From Massilia soli (lineage in GTDB: Bacteria > Pseudomonadota > Gammaproteobacteria > Burkholderiales > Burkholderiaceae_D): DNA of 64,000 nt. Below are positions 47,141 to 55,750 of this stretch, in pieces. The DNA lies in contig NZ_JAFBIL020000006.1 in the NCBI RefSeq assembly GCF_016809835.1, positions 186,001 through 250,000 of the forward strand. The letters run 5' to 3'. Under the pieces are notes generated by a model. It had not been told where the DNA came from, did not search any database, and saw only the letters and a program-made list of their open reading frames with translations. The translations under genes were made by a program, and so were the position numbers. Position 1 is the stretch's first letter. Every line of letters begins with the position of its first letter.

Positions 47141-47212
47141 TGTTGTTCTCTCGATGTGTGAAACTGCCAAAACAGGCTATGTCACGTTCAAGTGTACGAC
47201 CTTCCCCCGACA

Positions 47213-47242
47213 CGTCATTCCCGCGAAGGCGGGAATCCATCA
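47213..47242. repeat. single REP-like unit
   Basis: CGTCATTCCCGCGAAGGCGG followed by GAATCCATCA: one unit of the family seen at 11441-11520, with stem ATTCCCGC/GCGGGAAT. Lies between the adenosine deaminase and guanine deaminase genes. Confidence 0.8.
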
Positions 47243-47334
47243 ACCGCAAGCGCTGCTCACGTCGGGGAAGCCGTTCCTGGCGATGCTGGAAACGACGGCA
47301 CTGAAATCGACACTTTATGGTGACAAGCCAAAAA

Positions 47335-48654
47335 TTATGCAGGCAGGCGCTCATGGACCTTGCGCCCGGCGGCGTAGGTCGCCAGGATCGCGCGGTCGTC
47401 GCCCAGCAGCGCCAGCACAAACAGCAGCTCTTCGAGATTGGCGCAGCGCTCGGCGCGCCGCGCCAGCAACGGCGTACAGGCCGGATCAAGCACGATAAAG
47501 TCCGCCTCGGTCCCCGGCGCGAAACTGCCGATGCAGCCATCAAGTTGCATGCTGCGTGCAGCACCGAGCGTGGCGAGGTAGAACATGCGCGCCGCCGGCA
47601 GGTAACTGCCCTTCAAGCGCGCTACTTTATAGGCTTCATTCATGGTTTGCAACATCGAGAACGAGGTGCCGGCGCCCACGTCCGTCGCCAGCGACAGCTT
47701 GACCCTGGCCGCGTCGGCCCTCTCGAAATCGAACAATCCACTACCGAGAAAGAAGTTGGAGGTCGGGCAGATCGCGGCGGCCGCGCCGGTGGCGGCCATG
47801 CGCGCGAAGTCGGCGTCGTCGAGCCAGATGCAGTGGCCGAACATCGCGCGCTCGCGCATCAGGCCATGGCTGTCGTACACGTCGAGGTAGCTGCGCGACT
47901 TCGGATACAGCTCGCGTACCCACGCGCATTCGGCGTGGTTTTCCGATACGTGGGTCTGGATGAAGGTATCCGGATAGGCGGCCGCCAGCTCGCCGGCCAG
48001 CTGCAGCTGGGCCTCGCTCGACGTCGGCGCGAAGCGCGGCGTGATCGCGTACAGCGAGCGCCCGCGCTTGTGCCACTTCTGGATCAGGTCTTCGCTGTCG
48101 CGCGCGCCGGCTTCGGCGGTATCGCACAGGAAGTCCGGGCAGTGGCGGTCCATCAGGATTTTGCCAGCCACCATGCGCAGCTTGCGCGCCTCGCTGGCCT
48201 CGAAAAACGCGTCGACCGATTCCTTGTGCACGGTGCAGTACACCATCGCGGTGGTGGTACCGCAGCGCAGCAGCTGGTCGAGGAAGAACTCGGCCACTTC
48301 GCGCGCGTGGGCCTGGTCGCCGAACTGGCGCTCGGTCGGGAAGGTGTAGGTCTCCAGCCATGGCAGCAGGCCTGGCGCCGGCGAGGCGATCATGTCGGTC
48401 TGCGGGAAGTGCAGGTGCGTGTCGATAAAGCCGGGCATGATCAGCTTGCCGCGGTAGTCGTGCACCGTCACGCCTTCTGGAAGCGCCGGCGCCAGCGCGG
48501 CGTAGTCGCCCGCAGCATGGATCTTGTCGCCGTCGACGATCAACAGCCCGTCTTCGTGCCAGTGGAATGCGTCGTCGTTGAAGGCCGGATCGGCGTGGAA
48601 GTGCAGCACGCTCGCGCGGTAGGCTTGCAGCTTGTCTGTTGGTGCTCTCGACAT
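47335..48654 (-). CDS. guaD: guanine deaminase
   Basis: 439-residue zinc amidohydrolase; converts guanine to xanthine in the cytosol. GFIDTHLHFPQTDMIASPAP holds the first metal ligands; QTHVSENHAECAW, MFGHCIWLDD, CPTSNFFLGSGLFD and LATDVGAGTSFSMLQTMNEA complete the site. Its ATG shares a base with the xdhC stop (TGATG). Last gene of xdhA-xdhB-xdhC-guaD, feeding xanthine to the dehydrogenase. Confidence 0.97.
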   Translation of the reverse strand: MSRAPTDKLQAYRASVLHFHADPAFNDDAFHWHEDGLLIVDGDKIHAAGDYAALAPALPEGVTVHDYRGKLIMPGFIDTHLHFPQTDMIASPAPGLLPWLETYTFPTERQFGDQAHAREVAEFFLDQLLRCGTTTAMVYCTVHKESVDAFFEASEARKLRMVAGKILMDRHCPDFLCDTAEAGARDSEDLIQKWHKRGRSLYAITPRFAPTSSEAQLQLAGELAAAYPDTFIQTHVSENHAECAWVRELYPKSRSYLDVYDSHGLMRERAMFGHCIWLDDADFARMAATGAAAAICPTSNFFLGSGLFDFERADAARVKLSLATDVGAGTSFSMLQTMNEAYKVARLKGSYLPAARMFYLATLGAARSMQLDGCIGSFAPGTEADFIVLDPACTPLLARRAERCANLEELLFVLALLGDDRAILATYAAGRKVHERLPA

Positions 48655-49610
48655 CAGTTTCTTTCTTGTTCAATCGTGTTCAGGGCAGCATCCTGCGCTT
48701 CCCATACGCCCAGCAGCTGGGCGCATACCGACGCCGCGATCACCGCTGGCGCCTTGTTGCTTATCCCGGGCAGCCCGATCGGGCATACCATCGCCGCGAT
48801 CCGCGCCGCATCCACCCCTTTGTCGCGCAGGCGGTGCTCGAACTGCTTGCGCTTGGTGTGCGAGCCGATCAGGCCAAACCAGCCCACGCCAGGCCGCGCC
48901 ATGATTGCTTCGGTCAAGCGCTGGTCGAGCGCGTGGCTGTGGGTCATGACGAGATAGCTGGCGCCGCCTGGCGCCGCCGCCACCTCGGCCTCCGGCGTAT
49001 CGGTCGCTTCCACCGTCACGTTGGCCGGCACGATCGCCGGGAACATGGCGTCGCGTTCGTCCACCCAGGTGACTGTACATGGCAAGTCGGCCAGCGCGCG
49101 CACGATCGCGGCGCCGACATGACCTGCGCCAAACAGCAGCAGGTGCGCACGTGGCGCGCAAATCGCGTCAACCAGCCAGCGGCGGCCAGCCAGATCCCGC
49201 ATCACGTGCGTCCCAAGGCCGCGTGCAAACACCGGGGCCGGGTCGCCGGCGATCTGCCTGCCCGCCCCATCGAACAGCGCCGCCTCGGGTGCGCCGTCTA
49301 TCGACACCATGCGCCAGCTGTCTTCGCGGGCGCGGTCGCACAGCCGCGCCGCCTGCGCCGCATCGGCACGCTCGAACAGCAAATGGGCCACGCCGCCGCA
49401 GCACTGGCCGAGGCCGGGCCCGAGCGCGAAGCGTTCAAAGTGGCGTTCGCGTCCGTCCGCCAGCATCGTGCGCGCGATCTCGATGGCGCGCAGTTCCAGA
49501 TGGCCGCCGCCGATGGTGCCTGTCACCTTGCCAGCATCCACCGACATCTTGGTGCCCGGCGCGCGCGGCACCGAGCCTTCGGCAATCGCAACCGTCACCA
49601 GCACGCTCAT
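48654..49610 (-). CDS. xdhC: xanthine dehydrogenase accessory protein XdhC
   Basis: 318 residues. It binds and sulphurates the molybdenum cofactor and hands it to XdhB. SVPRAPGTKMSVDAGKVTGT with IGGGHLELRAIE forms the XdhC/CoxI domain; LLLFGAGHVGAAIVRALADL starts the Rossmann domain; IGSHTKRKQFEHRL is the C-terminal signature. The start at 49610 overlaps the xdhB stop (TGATG); a GTG one codon earlier is less likely. Confidence 0.95.
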   Translation of the reverse strand: MSVLVTVAIAEGSVPRAPGTKMSVDAGKVTGTIGGGHLELRAIEIARTMLADGRERHFERFALGPGLGQCCGGVAHLLFERADAAQAARLCDRAREDSWRMVSIDGAPEAALFDGAGRQIAGDPAPVFARGLGTHVMRDLAGRRWLVDAICAPRAHLLLFGAGHVGAAIVRALADLPCTVTWVDERDAMFPAIVPANVTVEATDTPEAEVAAAPGGASYLVMTHSHALDQRLTEAIMARPGVGWFGLIGSHTKRKQFEHRLRDKGVDAARIAAMVCPIGLPGISNKAPAVIAASVCAQLLGVWEAQDAALNTIEQERN

Positions 49611-51937
49611 CACGCTGCCGCTTCGACCGCGGCGATGGCACGCAGGATTTCTTCGCTGGTAGCCGGCGCGTTCAACGGCGGATTGACCCGGTGGCCACCC
49701 ACGCTCGATACCGCGTCGCGGATCGCAAAGAACACCGAGAACGGCAGCAGCAGCGGCGGCTCGCCGACAGCCTTGGAGCGGTGAATGCTGTCTTGTACGT
49801 TACCGTTGTCGAACAGGCGCACGCGGAAGTCTTCCGGGCAGTCCGACACGCCGGGAATCTTGTACGTCGACGGCGCGTGCGTCATCAGCTTGCCGCCGTC
49901 GTTCCACCATAACTGCTCGGTAGTGAGCCAGCCCATGCCCTGGATGAAGGCGCCTTCGACCTGGCCGATGTCGATGGCCGGGTTCAGCGAACGGCCCGCA
50001 TCGTACAGCGCGTCGGCGCGCAGCAGCTTCCATTCGCCGGTCAGGGTGTCGACCACTACTTCCGCCACCGCCGCACCGTACGCGAAGTACGAGAACGGGT
50101 TGCCGCTCATGGTTTTCGGGTCCCAGTGCAGGCCGGGCGTAGCGTAGAAGCCGTCGGACCAGAGCTGCACCCGCGCCAGGTAAGCTTTCTGGACCAGGAT
50201 CGGGAACGGTTCCTCGTGTCCGTTGACGAACACGGTGTCGGCGGCAAAGCGCACGTCGGCCACGTCGCCGCCGTACAGCTTGACCGCGTGGGCTGCCAGC
50301 CGTTCGCGGATCTGGCGCGCGGCATCCTGCGCGGCCTTGCCGTTCAGGTCGGCGCCGGTCGATGCGGCCGTGGCTGAGGTGTTGGAGACCTTGCTGGTGT
50401 CGGTGGCGGTGGCGCGCACCCGCGACAGGTCGACACCCAGTTCGTGCGCGACCACCTGGTTGACCTTGGTGTTGATGCCCTGACCCATCTCGGTGCCGCC
50501 GTGGTTGACGATGATCGAACCGTCGACATACACGTGCACTAGCGCGCCGGCCTGGTTCAGGTGGGTGACATTGAAGGCGATGCCGAATTTGACCGGCGTG
50601 AGCGCCAGGCCTTTTTTCAGCACCGGGCTGGATGCATTGAACGCCGCGATCGCGCTGCGGCGCGCACGGTATTCGCTGCTTTCTTCCAGCTCCGCCACCA
50701 GCTCATGGATCACGTTGTCGACGACGACCTGCCCGTAAGGCGTCACGTTGCTATCGGTCTTGCCGTAGAAGTTAGCGCGCCGGATGTCGAGCGGATCGCG
50801 ACCCAGGTTGCGGGCGATTTCGTCGATCACGTATTCGATGGCGATGGCGCCCTGCGGGCCGCCGAAGCCGCGGAAGGCGGTATTCGACTGGGTGTTGGTC
50901 TTGCCGCAGGCGGCGCGGATATCGACGTCGGACAAGTAGTAGGTATTGTCGAAGTGGCAGACAGCGCGGGTGGCGACAGGCCCCGACAGGTCGGCCGAAT
51001 AGCCGGCGCGGCTGACCATGTCGACCCTGGCGGCGACGATCTTGCCATCAATGCCATAGCCCACTTCGTATTCGTAATGGAAACAGTGGCGCTTGCCGGT
51101 GACGAGCATGTCGTCATCGCGGTCGGCGCGCAGCTTGACCGGCCGCTTCAGGTGGTTCGCCGCGATGGCCGATGCCGCGCACCACAGCGCCGATTGCGAC
51201 TCCTTGCCGCCGAAGCCGCCGCCCATGCGCCGGCACTCAACCACGATGTTATGCGAGTGAACGCCCAGTGCATGCGCGACCACGTGCTGCATCTCGCTCG
51301 GGTGCTGGGTCGAGCACTGCACCAGCATGCCCTTGTTCTCCTTCGGGATCGCGTAGGCGATCTGGCCTTCGAGGTAGAACTGCTCCTGGCCGCCCACATA
51401 CAGTTCGCCCTTGACCGAGTGCGGCGCGCGCTCGAAAGCGGCCTGGTAGTCGCCGCGTGCCAAATGCATCGGCGGCAGCACATACGACTGCGCCGCCTTG
51501 GCCGCCTGCGGCGTCAGGATGGCCGGCAGCTCGTCGTAGGTCACCTTGGCGAGGCGGGCTGCCCGGCGGGCGTTGTCGTGCGTGTCGGCGACCACGATGA
51601 ACAGCGGCTGGCCGACGTACATCACGATACCGTCGGCGAAGATCGGGTCGTCATGGATGATCGGGCCGCAGTCGTTGGTACCCGGGATGTCTTTGGCGGT
51701 GTAGACGGCAACCACCCCGCGGCTGGCGCGAACTGGCGCCAGGTCCATTGCCTGGACCATCGCATGCGGCTTCGCCGACAAGCCAAGCGCGCCGTGCAGC
51801 GTACCCTGCACTTCCGGGATATCGTCGGTGTAGGTGGCCTGGCCGAGCACGTGCAGCTCGGCCGATTCGTGCGCGCTCGGCTTTCCGACCACGCTCCATG
51901 CGGCGCTCTTCAAGCTGGGGGAACCTGCGTCATTCAT
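49610..51937 (-). CDS. xdhB: xanthine dehydrogenase, molybdopterin-binding (large) subunit
   Basis: 775 residues. HESAELHVLGQATYTDDIPE begins the aldehyde-oxidase/xanthine-dehydrogenase a/b hammerhead domain; YVGGQEQFYLEGQIAYAIPK, RRMGGGFGGKESQ, AFRGFGGPQGAIAIEYVIDE and HGGTEMGQGINTKVNQV line the Mo site; VGEPPLLLPFSVFFAIRDAV holds the C-terminal catalytic Glu region. The ATG at 51937 has a near-perfect AAGGAGG upstream. Located 10 nt after xdhA. Confidence 0.97.
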   Translation of the reverse strand: MNDAGSPSLKSAAWSVVGKPSAHESAELHVLGQATYTDDIPEVQGTLHGALGLSAKPHAMVQAMDLAPVRASRGVVAVYTAKDIPGTNDCGPIIHDDPIFADGIVMYVGQPLFIVVADTHDNARRAARLAKVTYDELPAILTPQAAKAAQSYVLPPMHLARGDYQAAFERAPHSVKGELYVGGQEQFYLEGQIAYAIPKENKGMLVQCSTQHPSEMQHVVAHALGVHSHNIVVECRRMGGGFGGKESQSALWCAASAIAANHLKRPVKLRADRDDDMLVTGKRHCFHYEYEVGYGIDGKIVAARVDMVSRAGYSADLSGPVATRAVCHFDNTYYLSDVDIRAACGKTNTQSNTAFRGFGGPQGAIAIEYVIDEIARNLGRDPLDIRRANFYGKTDSNVTPYGQVVVDNVIHELVAELEESSEYRARRSAIAAFNASSPVLKKGLALTPVKFGIAFNVTHLNQAGALVHVYVDGSIIVNHGGTEMGQGINTKVNQVVAHELGVDLSRVRATATDTSKVSNTSATAASTGADLNGKAAQDAARQIRERLAAHAVKLYGGDVADVRFAADTVFVNGHEEPFPILVQKAYLARVQLWSDGFYATPGLHWDPKTMSGNPFSYFAYGAAVAEVVVDTLTGEWKLLRADALYDAGRSLNPAIDIGQVEGAFIQGMGWLTTEQLWWNDGGKLMTHAPSTYKIPGVSDCPEDFRVRLFDNGNVQDSIHRSKAVGEPPLLLPFSVFFAIRDAVSSVGGHRVNPPLNAPATSEEILRAIAAVEAAA

Positions 51938-51947
51938 CTTGTCCTCC

Positions 51948-53414
51948 TTATGCTCGCACGGCGAAGGCGTTGACTTCGGCGTTGCCCAGCGGCGCATCCT
52001 GGCGCGTCTCGAACCAATAGCGCTTGAGCAGGTTCTGGGCTGCCTTCATGCGGTACTCGCCCGAGGCGCGCATGTCCGACAGCGGCTGGTAATCCTGCGC
52101 CATCGCCGCCATCGCCGCGCTCAGGGTGGTTTCGGTCCACTGCCGTCCGCGCACTGTGTCCTCGGCGGCGGTGGCCCGCTTTGGCGTGGCCGCCATGCCG
52201 CCGAAGGCGATGCGCGCGTCGGTGACCACGTCGCCGTCGAACCTGAACGCAAAGGCCGCGCACACGGCCGAGATATCCTGGTCGAAGCGCTTGGCCAGCT
52301 TGTAGGTGCGCAGGCGCACGCCGTCGCGCGGCATCGGCACGCGCAGCGCCTGCACGAATTCGCCCGCCTGCAGATCCTTCTGCTGGTAGCCGAGGTAGAA
52401 GTCTTCAAGCGGCATCACGCGCTCGCCACGCGGGCCGCGCAGGACCAGCTGGGCGCCGGCCGCGATCAGCCAGGGCATCGAGTCGCCAATCGGCGAGCCA
52501 TTCGCCACGTTGCCGCCCAGCGTGCCGGCGTTGCGGATCGGGAGCGATGCGAAGCGCTGCCACATCTCCGACAACTCGTCCGGGTAATGGCGGCACAGCG
52601 CCTTGTAAGCTTCTTCCAGCGTGACGCCCGCGCCAATCTCGATCGTGCCGGCGCCGTCGCTGATGGTTTTCAGTTCGTCGACGTGTCCGAGGTAGATGAT
52701 GTCGCCCAGCTCGCGCAGCTGCTTGGTCACCCACAGGCCGACGTCGGTGGACCCTGCCAGCAGCAGCGCGGAAGGATGCTGGGCGCGCAGTTGTACCAGC
52801 TCGTCGATGGTGCGCGGCGCATGGAACGCCTGGCCGCCAACGCTGTAGGTCGCCGTGCTGTCGCGCCGCAGCGACGCCAGCCGGCCGGCCAGCGCATCGC
52901 GGTCGAACGGCACCTGCGGCAGGTCGCCCATGCGCATGGCGGCGTCAATGATCGGGCGGTAGCCGGTACAGCGGCACAAGTTGCCCGACAGCGCGTCGTC
53001 CACCTGGCAGCGGGTCGGGCGCGTGCCCTCCTGCTTCAGGTACATACCCCACAGGGACATCACGAAACCCGGCGTGCAGAAGCCGCATTGCGATCCGTGG
53101 CATTCGACCATCGCCTGTTGAACCGGATGCAAAGTGCCATCGGCCAGTTGCAGGTCTTCCACGGTAAACAGCGCTTTGCCATCCAGGGTCGGCACCAGCT
53201 GGATGCAGGAATTAACCGCCTTCATCTGAAGCGCGCCGTTTTCAAGCGAACCGATGACCACCGTGCAGGCGCCGCAGTCCCCTTCGGCACAACCTTCCTT
53301 GGTGCCGGTGCAATGAAGTTCCTCGCGCAGATGCTGCAAGACAGTCTGCGTCGGCGACGCATTGCTGACTTCGCGTACAGCGCCCTGATAGAAGAAACGG
53401 ATCGGTTGTGACAT
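51948..53414 (-). CDS. xdhA: xanthine dehydrogenase, FeS/FAD (small) subunit
   Basis: 488 residues. The plant-type 2Fe-2S motif GCAEGDCGACTVVIGS (C42, C47, C50) comes first, then the second cluster with SQCGFCTPGFVMSLWGMYLK and NLCRCTGYRPIIDA. The FAD domain follows (LLAGSTDVGLWVTKQ, GAGVTLEEAY, GGNVANGSPIGDSMPWLIAA). The start at 53414 has GAGG upstream. It heads the xdhABC-guaD operon that oxidises hypoxanthine and xanthine to urate. Confidence 0.97.
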   Translation of the reverse strand: MSQPIRFFYQGAVREVSNASPTQTVLQHLREELHCTGTKEGCAEGDCGACTVVIGSLENGALQMKAVNSCIQLVPTLDGKALFTVEDLQLADGTLHPVQQAMVECHGSQCGFCTPGFVMSLWGMYLKQEGTRPTRCQVDDALSGNLCRCTGYRPIIDAAMRMGDLPQVPFDRDALAGRLASLRRDSTATYSVGGQAFHAPRTIDELVQLRAQHPSALLLAGSTDVGLWVTKQLRELGDIIYLGHVDELKTISDGAGTIEIGAGVTLEEAYKALCRHYPDELSEMWQRFASLPIRNAGTLGGNVANGSPIGDSMPWLIAAGAQLVLRGPRGERVMPLEDFYLGYQQKDLQAGEFVQALRVPMPRDGVRLRTYKLAKRFDQDISAVCAAFAFRFDGDVVTDARIAFGGMAATPKRATAAEDTVRGRQWTETTLSAAMAAMAQDYQPLSDMRASGEYRMKAAQNLLKRYWFETRQDAPLGNAEVNAFAVRA

Positions 53415-53531
53415 TCTTGCCTCGGCTTTATCCCAGCTTGCAAGGCTAACATCGGCTACCTGGACAAGTATATGGCTATTCTGATGTTTAATATCAGCGA
53501 AATCGCATGAAGCCCGCACCGATCGCCTGAT

Positions 53532-54485
53532 TCATTCCATGCACGGATGCGTCGATTGCCAGTGGCGCGCAATGTCGATCCGGCGCGTGATCCACACCTT
53601 GTCGTGCCGCTGCACGTAGTCGAGGAAGCGCGCCAACGCCGCCGCCCTGCCCGGACGCCCCACCAGCCGGCAATGCAGGCCGATCGACAGCATCTTCGGC
53701 GCGTTCAGTCCGTCCGGGTCGCCTTCCGCGTACAGCACGTCGAACGCGTCTTTCAAATAATCGAAGAACTGGGTGCCCGAGTTAAAGCCCTGCATCGCCG
53801 CGAAGCGCATGTCGTTGGTGTCGAGGGTGTAAGGAACCACCAGGTGCGGCTTGACGGCGGCAACGCCATCGGCGCCGGTGACACTGACCTGCTGCCAGAA
53901 CGGCAGGTCGTCGCCGTAATGGTCGGCGTCGTAGACGAAGCCGCCGTGCTCCACCACCAGGCGGCGCGTGGCCGGCGAATCGCGCCCGGTGTACCAGCCC
54001 TGCGGCGCCGCGCCGGTCAGGTCGCGGATGATCTGCACCGCTTCCTGCATGTGGGCGCGCTCGGTCGCCTCGTCGATGTTCTGGTACGAAATCCACTTCA
54101 GGCCGTGGCAGGCGATTTCATGGCCCAGCTCGCGGAAGGCGGCCACCGCTTCCGGATTGCGCTGGAGGGCCGTCGATACGCCAAACACCGTCAGCGGCAG
54201 CTTGCGCTCCTCGAACAGGCGCAGCAGGCGCCACAGGCCGGCGCGCGAACCGTATTCGTAGAGCGATTCCATGCTCATGTGGCGCATCGGGAACGCCTGC
54301 GCTCCGATGATCTCGGAGAGGAAAGTCTCCGATCCCGCATCGCCGTGCAGCACGCAGTTCTCGCCGCCCTCTTCATAGTTGAGTACGAATTGAAGTGCGA
54401 TCCTCCCCTGCCCCGGCCAGTGAGGATGGGGCGGGTTGCGGCCGTAGCCGAGCATGTCGCGCGGGTAGTTGTCGTGGGCGTTCAT
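53532..54485 (-). CDS. puuE: allantoinase PuuE (polysaccharide-deacetylase fold)
   Basis: 317 residues. DNYPRDMLGYGRNPPHPHWP, ALQFVLNYEEGGENCVLHGD and RFRAELGHEIACHG-like (FRELGHEIACHGLKWISYQN) are typical of PuuE, the metal-independent allantoinase group related to polysaccharide deacetylases; GWYTGRDSPATRRLVVEHGG and the late SIGLHCRLVGRPGRAAALAR support it. It hydrolyses allantoin to allantoate. The ATG at 54485 is preferred over upstream in-frame starts, which lack family similarity, although no clear ribosome site is present. Divergent from uraH and 117 nt downstream of xdhA. Confidence 0.93.
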   Translation of the reverse strand: MNAHDNYPRDMLGYGRNPPHPHWPGQGRIALQFVLNYEEGGENCVLHGDAGSETFLSEIIGAQAFPMRHMSMESLYEYGSRAGLWRLLRLFEERKLPLTVFGVSTALQRNPEAVAAFRELGHEIACHGLKWISYQNIDEATERAHMQEAVQIIRDLTGAAPQGWYTGRDSPATRRLVVEHGGFVYDADHYGDDLPFWQQVSVTGADGVAAVKPHLVVPYTLDTNDMRFAAMQGFNSGTQFFDYLKDAFDVLYAEGDPDGLNAPKMLSIGLHCRLVGRPGRAAALARFLDYVQRHDKVWITRRIDIARHWQSTHPCME

Positions 54486-54516
54486 TGGTGTCGCTGGGAT
54501 GTGGGTTATAAGCACC

Positions 54517-54550
54517 ATCATATATTGCCTGACCGGCGAGGGTATATGAT
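54517..54550. promoter_or_regulatory. inverted repeat between puuE and uraH
   Basis: ATCATATA (54517-54524) and TATATGAT (54543-54550) are perfect 8-bp inverted repeats with an 18-nt spacer in the 98-nt divergent region. A candidate operator for a shared urate/allantoin regulator; ACTATATATAGG just downstream may hold a -10 for uraH. Symmetry is seen; function is inferred. Confidence 0.45.
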
Positions 54551-54583
54551 CTCATCCACACACACTATATATAGGCAGCGAAG

Positions 54584-54937
54584 ATGGGCAAACTCAGTAC
54601 CCATGTGCTCGATACGACGCAAGGCAAGCCCGGTGCGGGCGTCAAGGTAGAACTGTACTCGGTCACCGAGGGCCAGCGCAGGCTGCTCAGACAGGAAACC
54701 ACCAACCAGGATGGCCGCTGCGACTCTCCCTTGCTGGAAGGCGATGCCGTTAAGCCCGGCCAGTACGAGCTGGTGTTCGCCGCCGGCGACTATTTCGCCG
54801 CCCAGGGCGTGGACCTGCCTTCGCCGCGTTTCATCGACCGCGTGACGATCGCTTTCGGCATCGCCGACGCCAGCCAGAACTACCACGTGCCGCTGGTGGT
54901 TACGCCCTGGTCGTACTCGACCTACCGGGGCAGCTGA
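54584..54937 (+). CDS. uraH: 5-hydroxyisourate hydrolase (transthyretin-like)
   Basis: 117 residues. GKLSTHVLDTTQGKPGAGVK at the N-terminus and the C-terminal signature YHVPLVVTPWSYSTYRGS are diagnostic. It hydrolyses the urate-oxidase product to OHCU. Length and termini match the tetrameric enzyme without a signal peptide. Divergent from puuE. Urate oxidase, OHCU decarboxylase and allantoicase genes are not in the window. Confidence 0.97.
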   Translation: MGKLSTHVLDTTQGKPGAGVKVELYSVTEGQRRLLRQETTNQDGRCDSPLLEGDAVKPGQYELVFAAGDYFAAQGVDLPSPRFIDRVTIAFGIADASQNYHVPLVVTPWSYSTYRGS

Positions 54938-54995
54938 GCCGAACAATGCATCCGGGCTAAACTTTGTTATGCTTGGGGCTCGCTCGGGAGAAACA

Positions 54996-55556
54996 ATGGC
55001 CTTGCACATCGTTCACTTTATCGGCCCCATCAATCACCACACCGCGTGCACCATCCGCAACTTATGCCTCCAGGCGCTGCAGAGCGGCGCCACCGAGATC
55101 GAGCTGCATATGTCCACCGAAGGCGGCAACATGACCGCCGGCTTTGCCCTGTACTTCTTCCTGAAATCGCTGCCGCTGCCGCTGACCACGCACAACGTGG
55201 GTAGTATCGAGTCGGTCGGCGTGGTGATTTTCCTCGCTGGCGGCAAGCGCTACGCTTGCCCAGGCACGCGCTTCCTGGTTCATCCGCTGCACTGGGGCTT
55301 CGGCAACCTGGTTGCCGCCGACCATTCGCGGGTTTCGGAATGGCGCGACTGCCTCGATTTCGACGCCGAGCGCTACGCGCGCGCATTCGACGAGGCGACC
55401 CAAGACTGCGCCGGCTGCGTCGATATCCGCCCCAACCTGTTCGGCAACGCCCGCCTGTTCGACGCCGAACAGGCGCTCGCCGCCGGCATCATCCACCAGG
55501 CAGTGCAAGCCCGCCTACCGGGGGCCGGAGCGACATCGCACTGGTGGAACGCATAA
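54996..55556 (+). CDS. ClpP-like serine protease fold protein
   Basis: 186 residues of the ClpP/crotonase-like superfamily. FIGPINHHTACTIRNLCLQA, ELHMSTEGGNMTAGFALYFF and GSIESVGVVIFLAGGKRYAC place Ser73 at the nucleophile. TRFLVHPLHWGFGN offers His96 for the catalytic His. It is close in spacing to ClpP (Ser to His ~25 residues) but lacks the ClpP axial and processing features. GGGAGA precedes the ATG. 58 nt downstream of uraH; a functional tie is not evident. Substrate unknown. Confidence 0.8.
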   Translation: MALHIVHFIGPINHHTACTIRNLCLQALQSGATEIELHMSTEGGNMTAGFALYFFLKSLPLPLTTHNVGSIESVGVVIFLAGGKRYACPGTRFLVHPLHWGFGNLVAADHSRVSEWRDCLDFDAERYARAFDEATQDCAGCVDIRPNLFGNARLFDAEQALAAGIIHQAVQARLPGAGATSHWWNA

Positions 55557-55750
55557 ATCATTCATCCGCATCAACAGTTGGAATGACTGTTTGATGCTTT
55601 CGCGCAACACTTCCGCGTATATTCGCGTATTTGTAATAAATTGTCGCTCGGCAAGGATAGAATCAATACAGCAAGAGCGTTCGGCCACACCCCCGCCTGA
55701 AAACCTCCGCGCGTTGAATCTTCCGTTCCAACCTTACCAAGACAATCAAA

